From Nocardia carnea (GTDB lineage Bacteria; Actinomycetota; Actinomycetes; Mycobacteriales; Mycobacteriaceae), in the NCBI RefSeq assembly GCF_029869215.1, contig NZ_JARWPM010000214.1, positions 1 to 51,482 on the forward strand: a stretch of DNA of 51,482 nucleotides, written 5' to 3'. Below are positions 1 through 7,732 of this stretch, one piece after another. Made by a program: the position numbers and the translations under genes. Position 1 is the first letter of the stretch. Each line of letters opens with the position of its first letter. The notes under the pieces were generated by a model that saw nothing but the letters and a program-made list of their open reading frames with translations, did no database searches and was not told the DNA's origin.

Positions 1-133
1 CCCCCCCGCGCGCCCCCCCCCGGCCCGGCGGCGCGGGCGCGCCCCGCCCCGCGGGCCTCGGGCCCCCCCCCCAACCGGTGGCCCGCGGCGGCCGGGGCCG
101 CGGCCCCCCCCCCCGCCCCCCCCCCCCCCCCCG
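1..133. other. GC-homopolymer low-complexity edge
   Basis: Almost pure C/G with runs of C up to about 18 bases, unlike any later intergenic sequence except the stretches near 15.3 and 42.0 kb. No coding or structural meaning is visible. It is most simply a poor-quality contig or scaffold edge. Confidence 0.7.
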
Positions 134-190
134 GGACTGCGTCCTATAGTGATGACGGGGTAATCCGCCGTACCGACCCAGGGGAGATCC

Positions 191-739
191 ATGCGAACCG
201 CCGACGTCGTCCGTGCCATGCTCGCTACGGCGGCCGCAATAGCCCTGGCCACCGGGTGTACATCGAGCACTGACGGGGCGACCGCGACGATCGCGCCGAC
301 CACCGCCGGTCCGATCGAAATCTTCAACCCTTGCACCGAGCTCTCGGACCAGGTGTTGCGTGATGTCGGGCTGGACCCTTCGACCAAGAGCGTCACCACA
401 GACGCGCCGGATGGTGAGACCAGTTGGCGCGTGTGCAACTGGCGGACACCCGACAGCACCCTCATGATCGGTGTCTATTCCACCTCACACACCCTCGACG
501 AGGCACGGAAGAATTCGAAGTTGGTCGAGAAGACCGAGACCACTGTTGGTTCGCGTCCCGCGCTGACGTACTTCGACGAAACGGAAACGGACGGCACTTC
601 CTGCTATACGGCGATCGCAGCCGAGCAGGGCATGTTCGAGATCAATGCCAGCTGGTTCCTCGACGCTGATCGTGATCGCGATATCTGCGCGATCTCCACG
701 GAGTATGCCGCATTGCTGGAGCCCAATCTTCCGAAGTAG
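191..739 (+). CDS. DUF3558-family lipoprotein
   Basis: A 182-residue secreted lipoprotein. Residues 1-22 form a signal peptide ending in a lipobox (LATGC), so Cys23 should be lipidated after cleavage. The mature part has the pattern of actinobacterial DUF3558 proteins: an early 'NPC' motif, two further cysteines (VCNW and SCYT) that probably form a disulfide, and an ICA motif near the C terminus. DUF3558 lipoproteins are typical of Nocardia and mycobacteria and often sit beside ESX-associated genes, as here. The molecular role is unknown. The ATG is preceded by a GGGGAG ribosome-binding site. Confidence 0.8.
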   Translation: MRTADVVRAMLATAAAIALATGCTSSTDGATATIAPTTAGPIEIFNPCTELSDQVLRDVGLDPSTKSVTTDAPDGETSWRVCNWRTPDSTLMIGVYSTSHTLDEARKNSKLVEKTETTVGSRPALTYFDETETDGTSCYTAIAAEQGMFEINASWFLDADRDRDICAISTEYAALLEPNLPK

Positions 740-799
740 CCGCATCGTCATCTCGAGTGGAGCACGGTGGGCTCCGCGAATCACCAAGGAACAAAACTC

Positions 800-1183
800 A
801 TGACCGACCAGCAGCAACACTGGCAGAGTCTCAAACAGAACGCGATCGACGGTGAACTGCGCATCGAGCACGACGCAGGGGCCGCGCTCCAGCAAGAGTG
901 CCAGACTCTGCTGGTCGCGCTGGGGACTCTCCGCAGGCAAGCGGCGGGCCTGAATCACCTGGCCGGCTACGGTGGTCTGCCCTCAGCATTGGATATGAAA
1001 ACGAAGTTCGAGAAGAAAGCATCCGGCGGCGAGAACGGGGACTCGGCTGTAGACCGGCTGGACGGGATGATCCAAGTCGTGACCCTGATGCGCGACACCT
1101 ACGCCGCCATGATCGGCGAACTAGAGGAGACCGATCAGCAGAACTCGTCCCAGACCACTGCCGCAGGTGAAGGACTCCGCTGA
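800..1183 (+). CDS. small helical ESX-cluster protein
   Basis: A 127-residue, mostly alpha-helical, soluble protein of unknown function. I chose ATG 800 because it has an AAGGA ribosome-binding site ten bases upstream; an in-frame start at 767 has none. It shares a one-base stop/start overlap (TGATG) with the next gene, so the two are translationally coupled. Length, helicity and position between a DUF3558 lipoprotein and a PPE-like protein suggest a WXG100-like or chaperone partner for the next gene product. There is no WXG motif, so this is inference only. Confidence 0.7.
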   Translation: MTDQQQHWQSLKQNAIDGELRIEHDAGAALQQECQTLLVALGTLRRQAAGLNHLAGYGGLPSALDMKTKFEKKASGGENGDSAVDRLDGMIQVVTLMRDTYAAMIGELEETDQQNSSQTTAAGEGLR

Positions 1184-2532
1184 TGCCCGCACCGCTACTT
1201 GTCGCCGCTGCTGTCGTCGCGGCCGTCGCCTCTGTCGATGCCGCGGTCGATGATGTCTCCGGGAACTACGACGAGTCCGAAGGCAACCGCAATCGGGCCT
1301 CCGATGCCGCCGATGCGGCGGAGCAGGAGTGGAGTGGCGACCGGACGCATATCAACAATGAACTCGCCCGGGTCGGTCAGGGTTTCGACGGTGAATACGC
1401 CCCGGCCACGGCGACGAAGGAAGCGTTCAAAACCTGGACTCACCAGCAGATCTGGGAAGCACTGAACGGAAACGCCCAGCATCCCGCCGTGGAATCCGCC
1501 GATATCAATGCCGGTGCGGACGGCTGGCGGCGGCTGACCGAGGACCTGTTCACCGCGCTCGACACCTTCGGGAAGAATGTGGACAAGGTGATCGACGAGA
1601 AATGGGGCGGCCAGGCCGCCAACGCGGCGGTCGAGGGCACCCGGACGTTCACCACGGAGGCCCAGAAGCTGGTCAAGAGCTTCGAAATGGTGGCGAACGG
1701 TATCGACCTCATGCAGGGATATCTCGCGCAGACGAAGATGTCGATCATCCCACCGGTCGAGGTGTCCGGGTTCGACGAATTCGTCGGCCACATTCCCGGA
1801 AATGGTGTGGTCAAGGCCGCCAAGCATCGTGCCAACGAAGCGCAGGCGCAAGCCCAGGATTTGATGATCGAGTTCTATCAGCCCGGTGTCGCGGCGGTCG
1901 ATACCAAAACCCCGGTGCTGCCGGTGACGAAAAGCCCGGTCGGTGCGGGCCCAGGACCACAACAGCCGGTAGGGCCCGCGAGTACCCAGAACCCGGCCGG
2001 CACCACCCCGAGCGGTACCACCCCCGCCGGTACGAATCCGAATGGCACTAATCCGCAGGGGACGGAAAATCCAGGTCAGGAGACACCGCAGAATTCGGCG
2101 ACCAACCCTGCGGCCACCGAAAATCCGGCGTCGACCACCCCATCGGCCACCACGACACCGGCGAACACCGTCCCGCTCGAAAATCCGGTGGGCCGTCCGA
2201 ACGCCACCACGCCCGGGTCACCCGGTACCACCCCGGGCGCCCCGATGCTCGCCGCGCCCGGCGGCCAACCGCCGGGTACGCCGGGCCGCACCGTCAGCGG
2301 AACTCCCGGCAACCCGAACCAGACCGCCGGGCCCGCGACCCGCTCCGGTGCCCCGGCAGCAACCAGGGGGATGACCGGCATGCCCGGCATGATGGGCGCC
2401 GGTGGACAGCGCGGGCGTGGGGAGGACGACGACGAACACAAAACTCCCGACTATCTCGTCCAGGACCGCACCACCGAACTGCTCGGCGAACAGCCCCGGG
2501 TGCTTCCGCCGGGCGGGGTCATCGGCGGATGA
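1183..2532 (+). CDS. PPE-like ESX substrate with P/T/G/N-rich tail
   Basis: A 449-residue protein. Residues about 30-230 are helical and carry a WGG turn at 141-143, reminiscent of the WXG/PPE helical hairpins secreted by type VII systems. Residues about 240-420 are low-complexity Pro/Thr/Gly/Asn sequence with short repeats (NPAGTTPSGTTPAGTNP), followed by an acidic stretch (EDDDEH). Such disordered tails are common in secreted or wall-spanning actinobacterial proteins. It overlaps the preceding gene by one base and is followed about 100 bp later by espG, the chaperone family that binds PPE proteins. The ESX-substrate role is inferred from architecture and neighbours; the exact family is not certain. 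Confidence 0.65.
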   Translation: MPAPLLVAAAVVAAVASVDAAVDDVSGNYDESEGNRNRASDAADAAEQEWSGDRTHINNELARVGQGFDGEYAPATATKEAFKTWTHQQIWEALNGNAQHPAVESADINAGADGWRRLTEDLFTALDTFGKNVDKVIDEKWGGQAANAAVEGTRTFTTEAQKLVKSFEMVANGIDLMQGYLAQTKMSIIPPVEVSGFDEFVGHIPGNGVVKAAKHRANEAQAQAQDLMIEFYQPGVAAVDTKTPVLPVTKSPVGAGPGPQQPVGPASTQNPAGTTPSGTTPAGTNPNGTNPQGTENPGQETPQNSATNPAATENPASTTPSATTTPANTVPLENPVGRPNATTPGSPGTTPGAPMLAAPGGQPPGTPGRTVSGTPGNPNQTAGPATRSGAPAATRGMTGMPGMMGAGGQRGRGEDDDEHKTPDYLVQDRTTELLGEQPRVLPPGGVIGG

Positions 2533-2638
2533 GGTTCGCAGCAGGCCCGGAAGCGGGAGCACCGCGTCATCGCCGCGGGACCTTCATACGTAAGGGGCGG
2601 ACCGTGCGCGAGCCGGGCACAGGCTCGATGGACACGGT

Positions 2639-3406
2639 ATGAGCGGAACACGCTGGCAGTTGGGCGGTTACGAATTCACGCTGGCCCTGGAGGCGATGGG
2701 GCGCGACCGGTTGCCGTATCCGCTCGAATACCTGCCACCCCCGATGGAGCACGACGACGATTTCCAGCGTTACCGGCAGCAGTGCGCGCGCAGGCTACAG
2801 GGCGTCTTCGACGAACCGCTCTACCAGGCGCTCACCGTATTGCTGGAACCGGAAATCCGGGTGGAAATCTACGGGGTGCACGGCTCCCCGCAGAACCAGG
2901 CGGTGCGGATGCACGCCGGTGTAGTCGGGCGCTCCGCCGTCCTCGCCACGCAATTACCTGGGACCACAAAAAATTCCGGCGGCGATATCGTTCTCGCTCG
3001 TATCCGCACCGACCAATTGGCCCCCCGGCTGGTCGCCGGCCTCCCACCGCTCCGCGCCGGCAATCATCACCCCATCCGCGGCCGCCGCAGCGACCTCGAC
3101 GCCCCCGTATATTCACGCCACCCAACGCAATTGTCCCCCCTCGAAGATATGCAGCGCTTCTTCCGCCGCCGCCGCGCGGGCACCGGCGAGATCACGGTCT
3201 ATCCCGGCTACACGGTCGATACCCGCCCCACCGACGACGGCTACGCCTTCCTCTGGCTCGACTATCCGAACGACGGCCGCTACTTGCTCCACAACCACAA
3301 CGCCGAAGATTTCGCTCTCACCCCCGGATCTCCGGACGAAATCCTGCGCCAACTTCGCAGCTCGTTGGAGACCGCCCACCGAGTCCGATCCCGCACCTGG
3401 CAGTGA
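2639..3406 (+). CDS. EspG-family ESX secretion-associated chaperone
   Basis: A 255-residue cytosolic protein with the features of the EspG family: an N-terminal 'W.L...EF..AL' opening, a central region with IYG and HGS motifs, and an aromatic C-terminal sheet (PGYTVDTR, FLWLDYP). EspG proteins bind the helical tip of cognate PE-PPE dimers and keep them soluble before type VII export. The likely client is the PPE-like protein encoded just upstream. There are no membrane segments and no signal peptide. The family assignment is fairly firm; client identity is inference. Confidence 0.75.
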   Translation: MSGTRWQLGGYEFTLALEAMGRDRLPYPLEYLPPPMEHDDDFQRYRQQCARRLQGVFDEPLYQALTVLLEPEIRVEIYGVHGSPQNQAVRMHAGVVGRSAVLATQLPGTTKNSGGDIVLARIRTDQLAPRLVAGLPPLRAGNHHPIRGRRSDLDAPVYSRHPTQLSPLEDMQRFFRRRRAGTGEITVYPGYTVDTRPTDDGYAFLWLDYPNDGRYLLHNHNAEDFALTPGSPDEILRQLRSSLETAHRVRSRTWQ

Positions 3407-3422
3407 GGCGTGGATCGCCCAA

Positions 3423-4151
3423 TCAGGGTTGGAAATCACCTTGTAGCGCTTGGCGGAAGCGCGGATGGGCTGGTACAAAGGCGAAACGCTCGTCGTAGAT
3501 GGGGCGGAAGGCGACGGGTTCGACGGATTTGTCGAATAGTGTGAGGGCCAGGATCGAACCCAAGATCGAACCAGGGCAGAATGCGTAGCCCAGCCAGGGC
3601 TTCAACCAATCGATTCCTGCGAAACTCACCGTCAGGAAGGCCGCGAATTCGATGACTATGAAGACCAGTATTCCGATTGCGATACGGCGGTAGGTCCGGG
3701 CCCGCCGAGCGCACCGAGGGCAGATCGGCCACTCGCCGCCGACAATCGTCGACACAGGTGCGGCGATACCCGCTTCCGTCCGCCACCCTTTTCTTAGGTA
3801 CTCGTGTAGGCCTCGGCGGTTGGGGAACCGTGGATGGGCGTCGGTATCAAAGAACAAGGTTCGCACGGTCGCGGTGCCGGTCGCCGGCCTGCCATGCGGG
3901 GCGCACACATCCGGCAACGGCTGTGCGACTTCTAATTCGAGGGGTGCCACTCGAAGATGCGGCCTCGTCTTCTGCCACAGACGGCCTACATTGGAAAGCG
4001 GTTGCGGCGCCCGGCGTAAGCGGACAATCGCGTCGTTCTCATGTGTCCACGGACGCTGGTGAGTCATCGGGTCCGACGTGCCCGTATCACTGAATATTTC
4101 GGAATCACTGTTGGGGCGGTAGAATTCCTGCGCCGGGATAATTCTGCTCAT
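3423..4151 (-). CDS. zinc-site membrane protein of ESX cassette
   Basis: A 242-residue protein and the last gene of a four-gene, translationally coupled operon; its ATG overlaps the preceding stop (ATGA). Residues 83-147 carry Cys83, His86 and a CPRC pair at 144-147, a plausible zinc-binding site. Two transmembrane helices follow at about 157-178 and 185-206, then a short cytoplasmic tail. I recognise a general actinobacterial pattern (CxxHG...C.RC followed by membrane helices) but no named family. It could be the membrane partner or immunity-like component of the upstream ESX-type proteins. Base composition is noticeably lower in GC than in the flanking genes. Confidence 0.65.
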   Translation of the reverse strand: MSRIIPAQEFYRPNSDSEIFSDTGTSDPMTHQRPWTHENDAIVRLRRAPQPLSNVGRLWQKTRPHLRVAPLELEVAQPLPDVCAPHGRPATGTATVRTLFFDTDAHPRFPNRRGLHEYLRKGWRTEAGIAAPVSTIVGGEWPICPRCARRARTYRRIAIGILVFIVIEFAAFLTVSFAGIDWLKPWLGYAFCPGSILGSILALTLFDKSVEPVAFRPIYDERFAFVPAHPRFRQALQGDFQP

Positions 4152-4654
4152 TGGAGCCAGCCGTTTTGGTTCCGCTCCCGGAAGTAACGATCATCCTCGT
4201 CTTCCGAATCGCTCGGCCCCACCACCTGCTCCCGGTGCGGTTTCCGCTTACCTGGCACACTCGTGGGTAGCGTGCCGCTGATTTCTTGCGTCTGCGGAGT
4301 CGCAGGATCGGCGGCGGGTGCACTTTCTGTGAAGGGTTGATATGCCGGAGGTTCCCCGGCCTGGTTCCGGTAGCTCTCGAGTATGGCCTCGCCCTGTGCT
4401 GCCATACTCTCTCGCTCGTCCTCCGGTATCGATGCGAAATCCGCAAGCGCTTGGGGGACGATCGAATCGCCGACCCTGTCGAATGCCTCGCTCTGTGCCA
4501 GATCTCGTATCGTTCCCGTGCCTTCCAGGATGTCCTGAATCTGTGCCTTGAAATCCTTGTCGATGCCGGGCGCTGAAGTAAGAATCCCCAGTACATTCGC
4601 CAGATGGCGAGACATGCCCGGATCGTCATCCAGGCTGACTTCTTCGCGAGCCAT
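4148..4654 (-). CDS. hypothetical helical protein with acidic disordered tail
   Basis: 168 residues. A longer frame extends to 4990, but ATG 4654 overlaps the upstream stop codon as ATGA, matching the coupling seen at the operon's other junctions, so I take this start. Residues 1-95 are helical and acidic; residues about 100-168 are Pro/Thr/Glu/Asp-rich and probably disordered. There is no signal peptide and no recognised domain. Given its place between a WXG-like membrane-active protein and a zinc-site membrane protein it may be a chaperone or adaptor for the cassette. Function unknown. Confidence 0.65.
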   Translation of the reverse strand: MAREEVSLDDDPGMSRHLANVLGILTSAPGIDKDFKAQIQDILEGTGTIRDLAQSEAFDRVGDSIVPQALADFASIPEDERESMAAQGEAILESYRNQAGEPPAYQPFTESAPAADPATPQTQEISGTLPTSVPGKRKPHREQVVGPSDSEDEDDRYFRERNQNGWLQ

Positions 4655-5400
4655 CAAATCACCCCCGGATGGTTGTACTCGCCATGGAGCACCGGCATAT
4701 CCAGTTCGGCGGCCGAGCCCATCAAGCCGTACAACGTGCCAACCGCCGCAGCCGATCCGGCGAGAATCTGTCCCAGTAACCTGACCACCTCTAAGGCTTT
4801 GGCCTTCATCATCGCCACAATGGCCAGGCAGACCGCTTCCAGTGCTGCCGCAGCTGCCGCGCCGTAGAGGGTGGCGGTGGTCGCGCGCGCTACTTTCGCT
4901 GCTGCCTGCGTCAGCGCCCATCTGAGCGCTAGGTCGAGTAGCTCCAATATCAGGGATTGCACAGCTTGAGCCACCCCGTACGCGTCCCACGCAAAGGTTG
5001 CGATCGTATCGGAGATACTCACCAGTGGATCATGCTGCTTATCGATAGCGCCGGTGAACTCTTTGAAATACTCGTTTGCGCTGGAAGCCGCGTTGCCGGT
5101 CCAGGAGGTTTCGAAATCTTTCACGGCCGCAACGACTGCGTCGCTGTAGGCGGTGTTGAACTGGGCAAGGTTTTCGGCCGCTTTGGCCGATTTCAGTAAT
5201 GCTTGCCAATCGCCGCCGAGATAATTTTGAACATCTCCCACCGGATCCCAGCCGGTTGTATGCTTTATGATCTGGAGCAGATAGTAGGAAACGCTGTACG
5301 CATTACCCAATGCCATGTCGACCATATTTCCGCCAGTAGAAAACCATCCCTCGACCTCGGGGGGTGTCAACTCGGTGGAAGGATCGATCGACTCACTCAT
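4654..5400 (-). CDS. WXG-like ESX substrate with hydrophobic C-terminal half
   Basis: 248 residues. The N-terminal half is helical with a WTG turn at residues 100-102 in a WXG100-like setting. The C-terminal half (about 135-230) is a run of Ala/Leu-rich hydrophobic helices that could insert in or traverse a membrane, ending with a short polar tail. The combination resembles ESX effector-type proteins (secretion domain plus variable C terminus), but no toxin family is recognised. It is coupled by ATGA overlaps to the EspC-like gene upstream and to the next gene downstream. Confidence 0.65.
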   Translation of the reverse strand: MSESIDPSTELTPPEVEGWFSTGGNMVDMALGNAYSVSYYLLQIIKHTTGWDPVGDVQNYLGGDWQALLKSAKAAENLAQFNTAYSDAVVAAVKDFETSWTGNAASSANEYFKEFTGAIDKQHDPLVSISDTIATFAWDAYGVAQAVQSLILELLDLALRWALTQAAAKVARATTATLYGAAAAAALEAVCLAIVAMMKAKALEVVRLLGQILAGSAAAVGTLYGLMGSAAELDMPVLHGEYNHPGVI

Positions 5401-5720
5401 TTTTCGTTTTCCGTAGAATATGTTTTGTCAAGCGTCTCGGCGGTCGACCGGTCCGTTGTTCTATACATTTTTGCCGCACTGGTCAACTCTGTTGCAGTTC
5501 CGGTCGTCAGGGAACTCATCTGTGAATAGTTATTCGACAACTTACTGCACATTTCGATCACTTTATCCATCAAAGGTTTCAGTGCAAGGCCGGCGTTTCC
5601 CTCGAGATCGAAGTTATTTTTCGTGTACTCGACAGCTTTTGAGCCGGCGTCGGCAAGTGCCTCCAGCTTGGCCGCCGCGGTGTCCAGATCACCCGGCGTG
5701 ACTTTGAATTCGTATCCCAT
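5397..5720 (-). CDS. EspC/DUF2580-like ESX secretion-associated protein
   Basis: About 107 residues from ATG 5720; in-frame alternatives are ATG 5726 and TTG 5777. The sequence VTPGDLDTAAAKLEALA near the N terminus and a second helix ending in Leu-Thr-Ser-Ala-Ala are typical of DUF2580/EspC-like proteins, which are small ESX substrates similar to WXG100 proteins. It is the first gene of the minus-strand operon and is coupled by ATGA to the WXG-like gene, as expected for a co-secreted pair. The short start matches the usual family length of about 105 residues. Confidence 0.6.
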   Translation of the reverse strand: MGYEFKVTPGDLDTAAAKLEALADAGSKAVEYTKNNFDLEGNAGLALKPLMDKVIEMCSKLSNNYSQMSSLTTGTATELTSAAKMYRTTDRSTAETLDKTYSTENEK

Positions 5721-5924
5721 CCCCATACCTGCCGTGCGTAATTCGCCGGACGTAACGGCTGAATCTCCGTCACGCAACCCTCCCGAGCTCGAACGAAAGA
5801 GACTGTACCACTGTCTGTGGATCGCGAATCGGCGCTCGCAATGCGGCCGGGCTCGGGTTCCGCGTTCCGCACGCTGATTTGCCCCGAACGGTGCGATTCA
5901 GGCGTTCACCCCCGGGACTGCGGG

Positions 5925-6128
5925 TCAGGGGCGGTGGCGAGTGTCGAAGGTGATCGCCAGCGTGACCGGACTGGCGAGGACCAGGGCGGTGCGGTGGACC
6001 TTGTGGGGCATGTCCCGGAATACCGTCTCGCCGGTCACACGGGCCTGACGCCAACCGCCGACCGACGCAACCACTTCGGCCACGGCAAGTCGTTCCCGGA
6101 GCGCGGGTGGCGGAACGGGGCTGTGCAA
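5925..6128 (-). CDS. possible small CDS of unknown function
   Basis: A 67-codon minus-strand frame with codon choice that looks genuinely coding (strong G/C in third positions, no rare codons), ending in TGA at 5925. The start would be a TTG with no clear ribosome-binding site, so it may be a 5'-truncated remnant. No family recognised. Its start lies 10 bp from the divergent uppP start. The remaining sequence between it and the ESX operon (5,778-5,924) shows nothing else. Confidence 0.25.
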   Translation of the reverse strand: MHSPVPPPALRERLAVAEVVASVGGWRQARVTGETVFRDMPHKVHRTALVLASPVTLAITFDTRHRP

Positions 6129-6138
6129 AAATCGCGCG

Positions 6139-7077
6139 GTGCTCAGCTACGTGCAAGCCTGTGTGATCGGTGCGGTGCAGGGTGTGACCGAATTGTTTCC
6201 GGTCTCCAGCCTCGGGCACTCCGTGCTGGTCGCCGGCTGGGTCGGCGGCGATTGGGGTGAGCTGGTCGCGGCGGAGGAATCCGGTGCGCATACGCCTTAT
6301 CTTGCCTTCGTGGTCGCTTTGCACGTGGCGACGGCGGTGGCGCTGCTGGGCCACTATTGGCGCGATTGGTGGGCGATCGCGGGCGGTTTCGTCGGCGTGG
6401 TGCGCACCCGGCGGCTCGATACCGTACCGAAGCGGCTGGCCTGGCTGATCGTGATCGCCTCCGTGCCGGTCGCCGTGATCGGGCCGCCGGCGGTGCATCC
6501 TTTGCACGCGTTGTTCGCGGCGCCCGTCTGCGCCGCGGTTTTCCTGACGCTCAACGGTGTCGTCCTGCTGGTGGGCGAGGGGTTGCGCCGGCGCAATGAA
6601 CCGTCGCTCGCCGAATACGGACGGCGGTTCGCATTGCAGCGAGCCCGCGTCAGTGCCGTCAGCAGTGCCACCAATCCGCCCCGGCGGTCCGACCGCCCGA
6701 TGGCGGCCTTGAGTGCCACCGACGCGATCGGGATCGGTTGCACCCAACTGGGTGCGCTGCTGACCGGATTCAGCCGCGCCGGACTGACCATGGTGGGAGG
6801 TTTGTGGCGCGGGCTGGAACATCCGCATGCCGCGAAGTTCGCCTTTCTGCTGGCCACCCCCGCGATCCTGGGAGCCGGAATCGTGGAGATACCGGAACTG
6901 GCCGGTCCGGCCGCCGCCGCGATTCGTGGCCCGATTCTGGTGGGCGCGCTCGTTTCCGGGCTGTCCTCGTGGCTCGCGGTGCGGTATCTGGAGCGGTATT
7001 TCCAGACCCGCACCCTGCTGCCCTTCGCTGCGTACTCGATTCTCGCCGGCGCCGTATCGATCGTTCATTTCAGCTGA
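6139..7077 (+). CDS. uppP: undecaprenyl-diphosphate phosphatase (BacA/UppP type)
   Basis: A 312-residue multi-span membrane protein that dephosphorylates undecaprenyl diphosphate to recycle the lipid carrier for cell-wall synthesis. The first active-site block is clear at residues 12-27 (GVTELFPVSSLGH: Glu18 and His27 present). The second block reads TGFSRAGLT at 209-217: the catalytic Arg213 is present, but the usual Pro-Gly...Ser-Arg-Ser-Gly has become Thr-Gly...Ser-Arg-Ala-Gly. The extra loop at about 150-190 and overall length match the longer actinobacterial subfamily. It starts with GTG. It could be a second, divergent copy rather than the housekeeping one. Confidence 0.8.
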   Translation: MLSYVQACVIGAVQGVTELFPVSSLGHSVLVAGWVGGDWGELVAAEESGAHTPYLAFVVALHVATAVALLGHYWRDWWAIAGGFVGVVRTRRLDTVPKRLAWLIVIASVPVAVIGPPAVHPLHALFAAPVCAAVFLTLNGVVLLVGEGLRRRNEPSLAEYGRRFALQRARVSAVSSATNPPRRSDRPMAALSATDAIGIGCTQLGALLTGFSRAGLTMVGGLWRGLEHPHAAKFAFLLATPAILGAGIVEIPELAGPAAAAIRGPILVGALVSGLSSWLAVRYLERYFQTRTLLPFAAYSILAGAVSIVHFS

Positions 7078-7186
7078 TCGCCCTGCGGCGCCTTCCGGCA
7101 GTGCCACGGCGGTGGGCTACCGCCGGTCGGTAGCGGTCCCGGTTTCCCGGGTGGTCGGCGCTGTGCCGTTCGGGCAGGATCGCACC

Positions 7187-7651
7187 ATGTCGTCAGGAGT
7201 GGTTTCGACAGTGCTCGCCGGTCTCATGCCGCTGCTGGGTGCCGGGCTCGGCGCCTCCGCAACGCTGTTGGTGCAGCGGAATTCGGGACGCCAGTCGAAG
7301 CTTCGGTTTCTCGCCGAGAGCCGTCTTGCCCATCGCGACGAATTGAAATCCGCGATCCTCGCCTACTTCGAGGCGGCGCAGCGGCTGCAGGGCGAGTTCG
7401 ATATCCGCGAGCGGGGCGGTACACCGGAGGATGTGAAACCGCTGATCGAGCGGGTCTGGCTGGCGGAGAAGCAGGTCGAGATCATCTGCTCGGACGCGCT
7501 GCGGGACCGGATGGTCGCCCATGCCCGCGGCCTGCACGACGTGGTCCGTGATCCCGTGACCCATCCTGATTGGTGGGCATACTGCCGGCCCCTGCAAGAG
7601 GATTTGCTGGCGCAGGCGAAGGCGGAACTCGCCCGCGATCACGTGTGGTGA
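7187..7651 (+). CDS. hypothetical protein with N-terminal membrane anchor
   Basis: 154 residues from ATG 7187. Residues about 5-28 form one hydrophobic helix (VLAGLMPLLGAGLGASATLL) followed by a basic stretch, so the protein is probably anchored with its bulk in the cytoplasm. The rest is a helical, charged domain without recognised motifs. A hairpin terminator follows at 7671. It is the last gene before the plasmid-like block. Confidence 0.6.
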   Translation: MSSGVVSTVLAGLMPLLGAGLGASATLLVQRNSGRQSKLRFLAESRLAHRDELKSAILAYFEAAQRLQGEFDIRERGGTPEDVKPLIERVWLAEKQVEIICSDALRDRMVAHARGLHDVVRDPVTHPDWWAYCRPLQEDLLAQAKAELARDHVW

Positions 7652-7670
7652 GCAGGCTCGGCCACGCAGG

Positions 7671-7700
7671 ACGACCCGGGCGCGTCGGGCCGGGGTCGTC
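7671..7700. terminator. putative bidirectional hairpin
   Basis: Perfect 8-bp arms GACGACCC and GGGTCGTC with a 14-base GC-rich loop, between the convergent ends of the 7187 gene and the relaxase gene. No T-run on either side, as usual in actinomycetes. Two tandem copies of GTCGAGAGTG follow at 7702-7721. Confidence 0.45.
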
Positions 7701-7732
7701 GGTCGAGAGTGGTCGAGAGTGGTCGCGGCTGT

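Noticed and set aside
5770..7107. 445-codon frame opposite uppP
   Set aside because: It mirrors the clear UppP gene, is Arg/Gly/His-rich with no recognisable fold, and has no ribosome-binding site.
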